NCBI GenBank assembly: GCA_041390825.1
Contig: JAWKPF010000095.1
Location: forward strand, 1 to 54,627
Reading direction: 5' to 3'
Length of the DNA: 54,627 nucleotides
Origin: Thermomicrobiales bacterium
Lineage (GTDB): Bacteria > Chloroflexota > Chloroflexia > Thermomicrobiales > UBA6265
A model generated the notes under the pieces. The model did no database searches. It worked only from the letters and a program-made list of their open reading frames with translations, and was not told where the DNA came from. Within the stretch, counting starts at the first letter, position 1. The number at the start of each line of letters is the position of its first letter. Positions 1 through 7,488 of this stretch are shown in pieces. Made by a program: the position numbers and the translations under genes.

Positions 1-255
1 GCGACCCTCGATCTGCTCGAGGACTTCGGCAATGATCTCGCGGCCGCGCGGCCTTTTCAGCAGCTTAGCTGCCTTCAACTCCGCCATCTGCAGGTGGTGC
101 CGGGATCGCAAGTCCTTCACGATTGCAGTGGCTTCGTCCAATTGCAGATCGACGGACGCGTAGGCAAAATAGGGCTGGGCAGCGTCAAGCATGCGGTTTC
201 CAGTGAAACCGGCCTCGTCACATGAGATCAATCGTGGAAGAATAGTGGTCGACAT
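1..255 (-). CDS. DUF3800-type protein, amino-terminal part (runs off left edge)
   Basis: The first 85 codons of a gene read leftwards from an ATG at 253-255 and cut by the window edge. Residues 9-17 read LISCDEAGF, the conserved acidic DE(S/A)G opening of DUF3800 proteins, followed by a hydrophobic strand (FAYASVDL) as expected of an RNase H-like first beta hairpin. Members are common on mobile elements and in defence islands; their activity is not established, and the catalytic remainder lies outside the window. The 162 bases between its start and the next leftward gene hold no other gene that I can support. The family assignment rests on this one motif and the fold pattern, so it is moderate. 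Confidence 0.7.
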   Translation of the reverse strand, partial: MSTTILPRLISCDEAGFTGNRMLDAAQPYFAYASVDLQLDEATAIVKDLRSRHHLQMAELKAAKLLKRPRGREIIAEVLEQIEGR

Positions 256-417
256 GGGCTGGCTGCTTGGTGACGGGGCTTCGCCCGCTCACTTCAATTG
301 ACTGCGGGTCGGCGCTCTTTCTACCGCTTCCATGTGCGAACACGCGTTCCGCATACACCGTCCAACCGGAACGGTATCGAAGACTGTCTGCGGAGTTAGA
401 AGGGTATGAACGGCCGT

Positions 418-768
418 CTAGTTGGGACTGCGCATTTGAGCGCGTTCGGCTCTGAGTTCGTCGGTTGATACACTACCTTCGATATCCTCTTCGCGCGCAT
501 GCAGTTCCCTGATGAGTTTTCGCGCGCATTCTCGGATTTTGTGTCTTGCGAATTCGTCGATCTCACCATCCTCCTCCGCGAGGAGAAAGACGGCCTCGGG
601 TGGGACGATCGCACCGAGGAACCGTCCGTATCGATCAAAGCCGGTAATCGTCTTGCTCCCATATGAATCCTGAATGAAATCTGGAAACCGGCGGCGCCCC
701 TCTGTCGTTGGAAAAACGATAGTTTCCGCACCGCTCCGAGCCGAGCGATTAGACTTTGCTTTTAGCAT
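418..768 (-). CDS. Phd/YefM-like small protein, possible antitoxin
   Basis: A 116-residue protein. Residues 34-63 pair a 'sequester a neighbour' segment (FPDFIQDSYGSKTITG) with a strand-turn-strand DRYGRFLGAIVPPEAVFLL, which resembles the core of Phd/YefM antitoxins (approximately ITRHGRPVAVLVPxxDxxLL). The acidic carboxy half (EEDGEIDEFARHKIREC onward) is helical and could be the toxin-binding arm. It lies 11 bases downstream of 780-1436 on the same strand, so the two are probably one operon. In classical Phd systems the antitoxin gene comes first; here it is second, and the partner is not a recognised Doc, RelE or VapC protein. The antitoxin call is an inference from the motif and the gene pairing. 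Confidence 0.5.
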   Translation of the reverse strand: MLKAKSNRSARSGAETIVFPTTEGRRRFPDFIQDSYGSKTITGFDRYGRFLGAIVPPEAVFLLAEEDGEIDEFARHKIRECARKLIRELHAREEDIEGSVSTDELRAERAQMRSPN

Positions 769-779
769 ATTTTGTTCTC

Positions 780-1436
780 TTAGCCTGGGTTGCGGTCATG
801 CCAAAGAAAGTCCCTGGCAATGACATTTGGTGAAGTTGGTTTTGATGTCGATGCAGCCGACGTGACGCAATTCTGAAAGACGGAGGTCTTCGCAGGGAGC
901 GTAGGGGCCTGGTCGAAAGTCAGCATAGTCGGATTGTGCGACATAAAAGACCGAAGCGAATAAAGTAATTCATCGTCTGCTTCCTTCTCTAATTCAAAAG
1001 AAACATTTTCAGAATGTACCATTTCATCTGTCCAAATAATTGGAAGAACAGGTATCTCTTCTACATCGCATGCTTGATCAAAGAGCTCGACGAATTCTTG
1101 CGGCAAGCTCGGAAACAATGACAAACGGACGTGCCAGCCGCCGTCGAACGCGCCGCGACCGCCGCCATGGGGCGGGCCGTCAGGATCCCCATCCTCGTAA
1201 ATGTCGACGACAATCCACTCATTGTTGGATCCCGGCTTACGGATGCACACAAACGCATATCGCGAGACACGCGTGATTGCCGACAGGGCTGCGGGATGAG
1301 CGTTCAGGAACTCGTCGAGGCTCTCTGGAAGCTGTTCGATCAATGTGACCACAGTCTCGAACTCGGCGTTATCAAGGGCACGGATGAGGCTTTGCATCCT
1401 TGCACTTACAGAGACGATCACGTGCTCATCCGCCAT
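780..1436 (-). CDS. hypothetical protein, upstream partner of Phd-like gene
   Basis: A 218-residue protein that I do not recognise. Start ATG at 1434-1436 has an AGGAA-type ribosome site about 8 bases upstream. The middle (residues about 60-75) reads YAFVCIRKPGSNNEWIVVD, a strand-rich segment, followed by a Gly-rich turn (PPHGGGRGAFDGGWH) and an acidic helical part. The carboxy end is Ser/Thr-rich. There is no signal peptide or membrane segment. It is followed after 11 bases by the Phd-like 418-768 gene, so it may be the effector half of a toxin-antitoxin or immunity pair, but nothing in the sequence identifies a catalytic site. Confidence 0.55.
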   Translation of the reverse strand: MADEHVIVSVSARMQSLIRALDNAEFETVVTLIEQLPESLDEFLNAHPAALSAITRVSRYAFVCIRKPGSNNEWIVVDIYEDGDPDGPPHGGGRGAFDGGWHVRLSLFPSLPQEFVELFDQACDVEEIPVLPIIWTDEMVHSENVSFELEKEADDELLYSLRSFMSHNPTMLTFDQAPTLPAKTSVFQNCVTSAASTSKPTSPNVIARDFLWHDRNPG

Positions 1437-1489
1437 GGTTCAGTTCCTGGTTGTCACGGTCATATTAGTACGGAATCGCCAAGAGCGCA

Positions 1490-2605
1490 ATGATGGCGGA
1501 AAAAGGCTATTTCGTCTTCCACTTGCCTTTATGGTTAACACGGACTATGTTGTACAACATGGTCAACCTTATTCGCCATATGCCGCTATTGTCCGATCCG
1601 CTTGAAACTGACGGCGTGATCTTCCTTGCCGACATGATCGATGTCACTGAGAGCAACAAAGAGTTCCCCGATCGGCGCGACCTCGAGAAGACAACGCCAC
1701 AGGCGCGTGACGACGTTCTCGGTGGCCTTCAAGAAGCTGGATACCGCGCGCACCATCTGGAACATCCATCTTCCCTTACGAACGACCTGTCGTGGAGCCG
1801 CCGTCACGTCGTGCTGTCGACTTATGGTGGCGAGATTGCTCGCAGCCGCACTTCTTGGGCGCCGGCGATTTGCGAGGCCTATGGCATTCCGTATGTCGGC
1901 CTGGATGCCTACGGACAAAGCCTCTGTCACAGCAAAATGGCGGCTAAGCAACTTGCCAAGCAATCCCGACTGAAGACACCCCGCGCTCGCGAATATCACA
2001 CCATCGAGGAGATCCGTCATATCGATGACTGGGCATATCCGGTGATCGTAAAGCCATCGGCTGAAGGATCATCGATCGGGATTAGTCAGGCCAGTATCGT
2101 CAACTCCGCCGAGATGTTGAAGAGGACAGCCGAGGGTCTTCTTGCGGTACTGGACGCCTCCATAATGATCGAGGAATTCGTCCCCGGACGGGAAGTGTCG
2201 GTCGCTGTGATCCAGGGACCCAATGGCGCGTATTCCTCCTTCAACGAGGTCACCGTGGACGGCGAGCCCGACTACTTTCGTAACCGCGTCTGGGACGCGC
2301 ACGAGAAATATCATCGCGATCTGCCCAGGCGCGTCAGATCGATCGACGATGAACTGAAGGATGAGGATCGCTGCGCGATTGGGCGGTTCCTGACCGCGCT
2401 CGGGGACTTCGGCTACATCCGGATCGACGGCAGACTTCAGGACGGCTGTTTCCATTTCCTGGAAGCCACCCCGGACGCATGGCTGGGGCAGGGGGGGCAA
2501 CTTGCCCAAGGCTTCGTCAATGATGGCTGGACTTACCCCGAAGTCCTTGCGGCCATCATTGAAACAGCACGGACGCGACTTCCCAATCCAACTGCCACTG
2601 GCTGA
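1490..2605 (+). CDS. ATP-grasp enzyme, D-Ala-D-Ala ligase-like
   Basis: A 371-residue protein with the ATP-grasp ligase fold of the Ddl family, which joins two amino acids (or an amino acid and another carboxylate) using ATP. Visible motifs: YVGLDAYGQSLCHSKMAAK (135-153), the Ddl central-domain entry; VIVKPSAEGSSIGIS (185-199), the ATP-binding lysine and glycine loop; IMIEEFVPGREVSV (225-238); RID (311-313). The usual metal-binding E-x-N near the end is LEAT (324-327), so Asn is replaced by Thr, which could alter metal or substrate use. ATG 1490 has an AAGAG site; an alternative ATG at 1559 would remove 23 residues and place a perfect palindrome (1547-1560) upstream. Its end overlaps the convergent STAND gene by 50 bases. 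A racemase lies 2.5 kb downstream, suggesting D-amino-acid chemistry. Confidence 0.8.
   Translation: MMAEKGYFVFHLPLWLTRTMLYNMVNLIRHMPLLSDPLETDGVIFLADMIDVTESNKEFPDRRDLEKTTPQARDDVLGGLQEAGYRAHHLEHPSSLTNDLSWSRRHVVLSTYGGEIARSRTSWAPAICEAYGIPYVGLDAYGQSLCHSKMAAKQLAKQSRLKTPRAREYHTIEEIRHIDDWAYPVIVKPSAEGSSIGISQASIVNSAEMLKRTAEGLLAVLDASIMIEEFVPGREVSVAVIQGPNGAYSSFNEVTVDGEPDYFRNRVWDAHEKYHRDLPRRVRSIDDELKDEDRCAIGRFLTALGDFGYIRIDGRLQDGCFHFLEATPDAWLGQGGQLAQGFVNDGWTYPEVLAAIIETARTRLPNPTATG
1547..1560. promoter_or_regulatory. 14-bp perfect palindrome, operator-like
   Basis: ATGTTGTACAACAT reads identically on both strands. TTGTACAA-centred palindromes are common binding sites of small dimeric repressors, including antitoxins. 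It lies inside the first codons of the ATP-grasp gene if ATG 1490 is used, or just 5' of and overlapping its start if ATG 1559 is used. It is also about 110 bases upstream of the leftward operon 780-1436 / 418-768. Function is inferred only from symmetry. Confidence 0.4.
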
Positions 2606-5051
2606 GGAAACTTGGATGGTAGGGTTTGGCCAACACGTGCGGGGCGTAAATGCCGGGGGCTTCTCCGGTCAGGCCGAACCTCCAGGACCAGTACTCGCTG
2701 CCGCGGATATCCACACCGACGGTGTCAGTGACGAACTGGACGACGTCGTCGGCCCTTTCGTGATCGCCGGCTTCGCGCAGGATCATGAACGCGGTGTGCC
2801 CTATCGCATCCGCCAGCAACCTTGTTGTGGAATCCACCTCCCGCATGGACCTCAAGGCCTGGTCTACGGACGCGACGGCCTCGCGAGCACCACGGGCTTG
2901 CCATATCGCGATCGCGAGATTTTGGAGGATCGTCAGGTCGCTGAATTTGTCGCGGCTGAGCAAGAGCGCGCTGCGAAGGTTGCCTTCAGCCGCCTCAAAA
3001 TCGGGAGACACTGCCAAGAGTTCGACCGCAGCGTGATTGTTCAAAAGGAACTGCCGCGAGCTGGCAGCGTCTTTCAGTCCGCTCTCGGCGATTTGGATAT
3101 TCGCCTTTGCTTCGTCTGTTCGCCCGAGGCGGGCGAGATGCCGGGTCGCCGTCAGCTTCGACTGCGCTGCCGAGCGCTGCAAGGCGGCTCGCTCATACAC
3201 TTCGGCGCTCTTGTCGCAATATTCAATCGCCTCTTCCATCGGGACCGCGCTCTCCAGAAGGCGGTAGGCGTGCCCGAGCAAAACGCTTCTTCGGCGCTGA
3301 GCCTCGGCAGCGGTTTGCGTCAGCCTTCGTTCGCAAGTCGCAAGTTGCTCCTCGACGAGATCGAGGTTCCCCAGGATCAGATCGCTCATCAGATCGGCAT
3401 CCGCAAACGGGAGACGAGCGCGCATGTCCGACGCGATTTCGCGGGCCTCGGGTTCACGAAGCTCTTCGATCAAGGCGTGCGCCAAAATGCTTTCCCAGAT
3501 GGGCCCCTCGAGATCACCTTTGTCGATTGCAGTCAGAGTCAGGCCGAAATTGCTGGATCGGTAGGCGTGGCGAGCAGCCCACGCTGCCAAAGCACTCCGT
3601 TCGCCGTGTCCGAGATCCTGGGTGTTCTCGATACAGGCGATCACGTGGTCGACATACAACGTCGGATCGCCCTTGCTTTCGATCTCACCGTCGAGTTTTT
3701 CGAGAATGGTCTCCAACAGGGCAGGATCTTCCAACAAGGCCGCGAGACGCGTCGTGTGTCGCAACGCTACTGCACGCTCGACGCTGCCTTCAGCAGAATT
3801 CTCGATGATCTTTCGGTAGTGATCGACAAGAAGCCGTCTCGCATCCGTTTTGTAGAGGGCCTCGTCCTCCATCCCCGAGATCGCGCTTGCCACGTCATCG
3901 TTGTTGAGTCCGATCTGGGCGCTCGAAACCGAAAGGAGGCTGCCGGTCAGCCCCGCGAGCACATCAGGAAGCCTCAGCGGAAGGCCGATGCTTGGATCCA
4001 CTGTCCGCCAAATTGCGTCGAACGCCTCCCGCGCTATCGGTTCGTTGTGCTCGCGCAAAATTGCCAGCGCCAAACGCTCGGCGCGTCCGAGTTCGCCGAG
4101 GCGCTCTTTGATGGCATCGACTGCGCTATGCGGGATCTGGGCGTTCGGCTGCGTGCTGATATTCGCAGAGCCGTAAGCGACGCGGAAGCGCAACTCATCA
4201 AGCGATCGGAGATTGCCGTCCCAGCGGGCCTGGAATTCGCCGACGACCTTCTGGTCGTGGTGGCCGAGCCGCTCAAGCAGTTCAACCACATAGGCCCAAG
4301 GCAACATCTCGATGTCCCAGATCTTGGGAACCGCGAACTGTTCGATCTGAACGTGATGGCGTTTTTGGAAGCTTCTGGTCTCGGTCGTATATTCCAGCAG
4401 CGGGTAGAATTTTCCGTCATCCGCAAAACAGCGCAATATGGTGCGAAGGCTTGTCGTGTCGCAGTGTTGCGCCTCGCGGACAACGAGTACGAATTCGGCC
4501 AGATTGGCGACGTATCGAAAATATTCCGCACAAACCTCGACAGCGTTTCTGTTATCGCTCTTGAGCAGAGCCTCAGGGGAATATCCGCCCAACGCTGTCA
4601 CCCGCTCGGTCGCATCAATGGCGCGCCCAACGAGTTTCGGAACGCTTGCCGCTTCCCGCACGGTTCCTCTGACGTCAAAGCCTTTGAGGTTTTTCAATCC
4701 GCGGGATCTTACGAATTCGGCGAATGTGTCGATGCTTCGACTTGGAGCTGCAACGCTTTCGGAAATCGCCGAAACGCAGTGCTGGATATAGTAGCCTTCG
4801 TAGGCACGATGCGGGTCAATGTTCTGGCCCCGAAGATATGGATCGACCTTTACGCTCAAGGTAGACCCGGCAATCTTATCAGTCACCCAGTCCGTCAAAG
4901 ACGACTTGCCAACCCCCGTAGGCCCGCGCACCACCAGCAGCGCCGGAGCCGTCGCCGAGGGCGGCAGGCAAGACAGCAGGGTGTCGCGCTCTCCCTCTCG
5001 GTCGAGAAAGACGACGTCCGGTTTCAAATCAGCTTCGGCAGTCAGCGACAA
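2556..5051 (-). CDS. STAND-type P-loop ATPase with carboxy-terminal TPR-like repeats
   Basis: An 831-residue cytoplasmic protein. An amino-terminal P-loop reads GPTGVGKSS (43-51); the second acidic motif is FVLVVREAQHCD (187-198), where the usual DEAQ is REAQ, so one acidic residue is replaced by Arg. Residues about 380-800 are alpha-helical with paired Ala/Leu-rich helices spaced like TPR repeats (for example EEAIEYCDKSAEVYERAAL). This ATPase-plus-helical-sensor architecture is typical of STAND proteins, which oligomerise on sensing a ligand and include many phage-defence sensors. There is no obvious effector domain at either end, so an effector could be supplied by a neighbour. The start is a TTG at 5049-5051 with an AGGGGG site about 9 bases upstream. 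It is divergent from the racemase (47 bases apart) and convergent with the ATP-grasp gene. Confidence 0.75.
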   Translation of the reverse strand: MSLTAEADLKPDVVFLDREGERDTLLSCLPPSATAPALLVVRGPTGVGKSSLTDWVTDKIAGSTLSVKVDPYLRGQNIDPHRAYEGYYIQHCVSAISESVAAPSRSIDTFAEFVRSRGLKNLKGFDVRGTVREAASVPKLVGRAIDATERVTALGGYSPEALLKSDNRNAVEVCAEYFRYVANLAEFVLVVREAQHCDTTSLRTILRCFADDGKFYPLLEYTTETRSFQKRHHVQIEQFAVPKIWDIEMLPWAYVVELLERLGHHDQKVVGEFQARWDGNLRSLDELRFRVAYGSANISTQPNAQIPHSAVDAIKERLGELGRAERLALAILREHNEPIAREAFDAIWRTVDPSIGLPLRLPDVLAGLTGSLLSVSSAQIGLNNDDVASAISGMEDEALYKTDARRLLVDHYRKIIENSAEGSVERAVALRHTTRLAALLEDPALLETILEKLDGEIESKGDPTLYVDHVIACIENTQDLGHGERSALAAWAARHAYRSSNFGLTLTAIDKGDLEGPIWESILAHALIEELREPEAREIASDMRARLPFADADLMSDLILGNLDLVEEQLATCERRLTQTAAEAQRRRSVLLGHAYRLLESAVPMEEAIEYCDKSAEVYERAALQRSAAQSKLTATRHLARLGRTDEAKANIQIAESGLKDAASSRQFLLNNHAAVELLAVSPDFEAAEGNLRSALLLSRDKFSDLTILQNLAIAIWQARGAREAVASVDQALRSMREVDSTTRLLADAIGHTAFMILREAGDHERADDVVQFVTDTVGVDIRGSEYWSWRFGLTGEAPGIYAPHVLAKPYHPSFLSQWQLDWEVASVLFQ

Positions 5052-5098
5052 AAAGTGGATCCCCCTCGTAGTCCCGAAACTATACGGGAGTGCTCCGG

Positions 5099-6160
5099 AT
5101 GATCAAACAAAACGAAGGTCAAAACGAGCCCCTCAAGAGTAATTACGGCTTGAACTATGACCTTGATGCAATGATCCACAATGCCAAGCATTGTTTTGTC
5201 GCCGCAAAACAGAACGGGTTTGAACTGCGTGCTGTTCTCAAGGGCGGTTACATCCTCCCGGAAATTGTCGAGCGGCTCGCATGTTTGGACGGCATTTCCC
5301 TTGCGGTGGGCACTGTGGCAGAGGCATCCCTGCCGGTCGTGAACAACATGGCAGTAGCAACCTTATATCCGAGCTCTTCGATCCCAGTCGAGGCATTCAG
5401 CAATGTCGTTCGAACAACGGAAGTCGGCACATCGGGAATGCGTGCTTGGGCTCGAGGAGCAGAGGCTCATCGTGTGCTCCTGGCAATCGAGACCGGCGAG
5501 AAGCGCGAGGGCCTGGACCCCAGAAATCTTCGACAACAGGTCTGGATCATCAGGAAGGCATTTGGCAATTGCGTGAAGATTGACGGGTTCCAGCTCAACT
5601 ACGGCTGTGTGGCGGAAAAGGCACCTGATGCCCCGGCAGTCAATGTGCTGATAAAGGAGCTGGCTCAGGAGTTACTGACGCTTCCTATCGCCAATCCCCT
5701 GCTCTCCCTCGGCGGGTCAGCGCTATTGCCGGTTCTGGACCAGCTGGAAATACCAGCCATATTCAGGCCTGAGTTGCGCATCGGGGAGGCGATCGTTGCC
5801 GGATCGATACCAGGTCAGGAGACGAGCTCAAATTTGCTACGGACAGCCTCCTACCGTGCCGAAATACTCCAGGTCTTGCCTCGGAGTTCCTCCAACCGGC
5901 AACGTTTGCTCATCAACGTCGGCGGCTATGTTCTCAACGCAGCTCGAAGAACTCGGCAAAATACTAGCGTAGAATTCGAGTCGATTGGTTCTCAAGTGTC
6001 GGTCATTTCTCTTCCGGATGATTGGGCGAACTCGTTGAAAGACAAAATAGAACTGCAACTAGATTACAGCGAAACCGAGCGAGCGCTCATACGACACCAA
6101 GGATCAATTGGACACCTAGGTCTGTCTGCAGCGATCGATAGCAAGGCCGTAGCGGGTTGA
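5099..6160 (+). CDS. alanine/ornithine racemase-family PLP enzyme
   Basis: A 353-residue fold-type III PLP protein. NYDLDAMIHNAK (19-30) and FELRAVLKGG (41-50) match the start of alanine-racemase-like barrels, with Lys48 as the expected PLP Schiff-base lysine. GEKREGLD (133-140), LNYGC (166-170), LSLGGSALLPVL (202-213) and LRIGEAI (226-232) resemble the single-barrel ornithine/amino-acid racemases rather than two-domain Alr, whose carboxy-terminal catalytic Tyr is absent here. The probable reaction is L/D interconversion of a free amino acid in the cytoplasm. ATG 5099 is chosen for its GGGAG site 8 bases upstream; an in-frame GTG at 5090 is less good. The next gene follows 18 bases later in the same direction, so the pair is probably co-transcribed. 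Confidence 0.75.
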   Translation: MIKQNEGQNEPLKSNYGLNYDLDAMIHNAKHCFVAAKQNGFELRAVLKGGYILPEIVERLACLDGISLAVGTVAEASLPVVNNMAVATLYPSSSIPVEAFSNVVRTTEVGTSGMRAWARGAEAHRVLLAIETGEKREGLDPRNLRQQVWIIRKAFGNCVKIDGFQLNYGCVAEKAPDAPAVNVLIKELAQELLTLPIANPLLSLGGSALLPVLDQLEIPAIFRPELRIGEAIVAGSIPGQETSSNLLRTASYRAEILQVLPRSSSNRQRLLINVGGYVLNAARRTRQNTSVEFESIGSQVSVISLPDDWANSLKDKIELQLDYSETERALIRHQGSIGHLGLSAAIDSKAVAG

Positions 6161-6178
6161 ACCTGCCAAGGAGAAAAG

Positions 6179-6922
6179 ATGCACCGAGTTCTCATTCCGA
6201 TCGATAGCCAGGATCCCGAGTCGTGGCAGTACGCTCTCGCCTATGCGCAAAAGATCGGCGAACAGCAGAACAATCCAACCGATATTGTCCTCCTTGTACA
6301 TACGAAGCGGCAGATAGATGGAACGAGCCTAACCGGCCACATGGGCCGGCAACAAGCCAAGGCATTGAGTGGTGGCAAGAGCCTGCAGCTGCAATCCGGC
6401 GCGAGGCTCAATCTCAAGACGTTGAATACGATGGGCCAGATGCTGAACAATGCGATTATCATCGCTTTCTTCGCCGACGCCAAAATGCTCGATGCCGTCG
6501 ATAGCCTCCGCGGTGTCGTAGGCGTCGTCGCAGTGCCGGATTTGCCTGGTGACGCGGATCAATGGGTCGCGCGTTGGGGAGCAATCGTGCATGGTGCGGA
6601 ACGCCAGCCGGCGAAAAGACTAATCGACGATCAGATTGTCGAAAATGCGCTGTCACGCCTCTTTTCAATGGTCAACCCGACGACGGGTATCGGTCATCCA
6701 AGAGACAAGCAGATGGCCGATGAAACTCTGCGTATCCTCCGCGCCAAAGGTCACACTTTGAACCCGGAGACGATCCGGTCCCGGGCGATTCAACAAGGGT
6801 GGCGCGCTGATCAGGCCAGCGAGCTGGGGAAACTCGCTGAAAAAATCAAATCGCTGAAATCCAAACCCAAGCTCTCTGGCATCCACAACTGGGAAGGGCG
6901 GTACCAGAGCTGGTCCGAGTAA
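6179..6922 (+). CDS. hypothetical alpha/beta protein downstream of racemase
   Basis: A 247-residue protein that I do not recognise. An AAGGAG ribosome site stands 5 bases before ATG 6179. The amino half alternates strands and helices (HRVLIPIDSQ, TDIVLLVHTKR, NAIIIAFFADAKM, GVVGVVAVPDLPGDADQWV), a Rossmann-like pattern with a superficial similarity to UspA/nucleotide-binding domains. Residues about 160-215 form a basic helical part with a possible helix-turn-helix (ADETLRILRAKGHTLNPETI). No catalytic motif is evident and there are no membrane segments. It is 18 bases behind the racemase gene and probably in its operon, so it may be a carrier, adaptor or nucleic-acid-associated partner in the 1490-6922 cluster. 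Confidence 0.6.
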   Translation: MHRVLIPIDSQDPESWQYALAYAQKIGEQQNNPTDIVLLVHTKRQIDGTSLTGHMGRQQAKALSGGKSLQLQSGARLNLKTLNTMGQMLNNAIIIAFFADAKMLDAVDSLRGVVGVVAVPDLPGDADQWVARWGAIVHGAERQPAKRLIDDQIVENALSRLFSMVNPTTGIGHPRDKQMADETLRILRAKGHTLNPETIRSRAIQQGWRADQASELGKLAEKIKSLKSKPKLSGIHNWEGRYQSWSE

Positions 6923-6993
6923 TTGCCAGTGCATGGTCAGATGTCTGTCGGCTTCTCGAGACGGTCAGAGCATCACGATGTTGTTTCCGTTGC

Positions 6994-7488
6994 TCAGTGC
7001 GGATTGATACTTGCATGACGGAAAGCGTCGCAGACGGCGCGCATGTCATTGCGCTGCTGTGCGGCACTGAAGGCGCTATCGAGCACGAAGAGAGACGCCC
7101 GCAAAAGGCGCTCGTCACGTTCGCCGATCCAGGCCTTTTCCCCGTGAAAAAGATTGTTACGAACAAGCCCAATGGCTTCCAGCAGCATTTGTGTGTTTGC
7201 TAGCGCGGCTTGCTCCGTGAACTCAACGCCCCCGTCCTGCTTGACCGTCAATCGCTTCGGGGGAGCCTCGAAAAAGATCTTCGCGGCATCGGCCTCTTTC
7301 ATTGATGCGAAGAAGTCGTTGCCGAGATCGGTGGCGAACTGGATCCAATTGGGACTTGCGCGGTCGCCGGCTGTGCCTCTGACATAACCCCCGCGTTTGA
7401 GTGCAAACTCGAAGCGCGAAAACGTCGCAAAAAACTCAAGCGCAACAGGCTTCAAGCTGCCCTCTATCCCGATACGATATTCACTCAT
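6994..7488 (-). CDS. HEPN-domain protein (RNxxxH motif)
   Basis: A 164-residue, mostly helical protein. LVRNNLFHGEK contains Arg110-Asn-Asn-Leu-Phe-His115, the R-x4-H catalytic signature of HEPN ribonucleases, placed before the last helices as in that superfamily. HEPN proteins cut or otherwise attack RNA and are frequent toxins or abortive-infection effectors. Its ATG (7486-7488) overlaps the end of the upstream HEPN/Toprim gene by 8 bases, so translation is probably coupled. It is the last gene of a leftward unit 9390-6994 that begins with a small membrane protein. The RNase role is inferred from the motif. Confidence 0.7.
   Translation of the reverse strand: MSEYRIGIEGSLKPVALEFFATFSRFEFALKRGGYVRGTAGDRASPNWIQFATDLGNDFFASMKEADAAKIFFEAPPKRLTVKQDGGVEFTEQAALANTQMLLEAIGLVRNNLFHGEKAWIGERDERLLRASLFVLDSAFSAAQQRNDMRAVCDAFRHASINPH

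Noticed and set aside
2502..5102. A long open frame (866 codons) on the + strand opposite the STAND gene
   Set aside because: It lies antisense to a gene with a P-loop and helical repeats, has no recognisable motif, and is explained by the GC-rich codon bias of the true gene.
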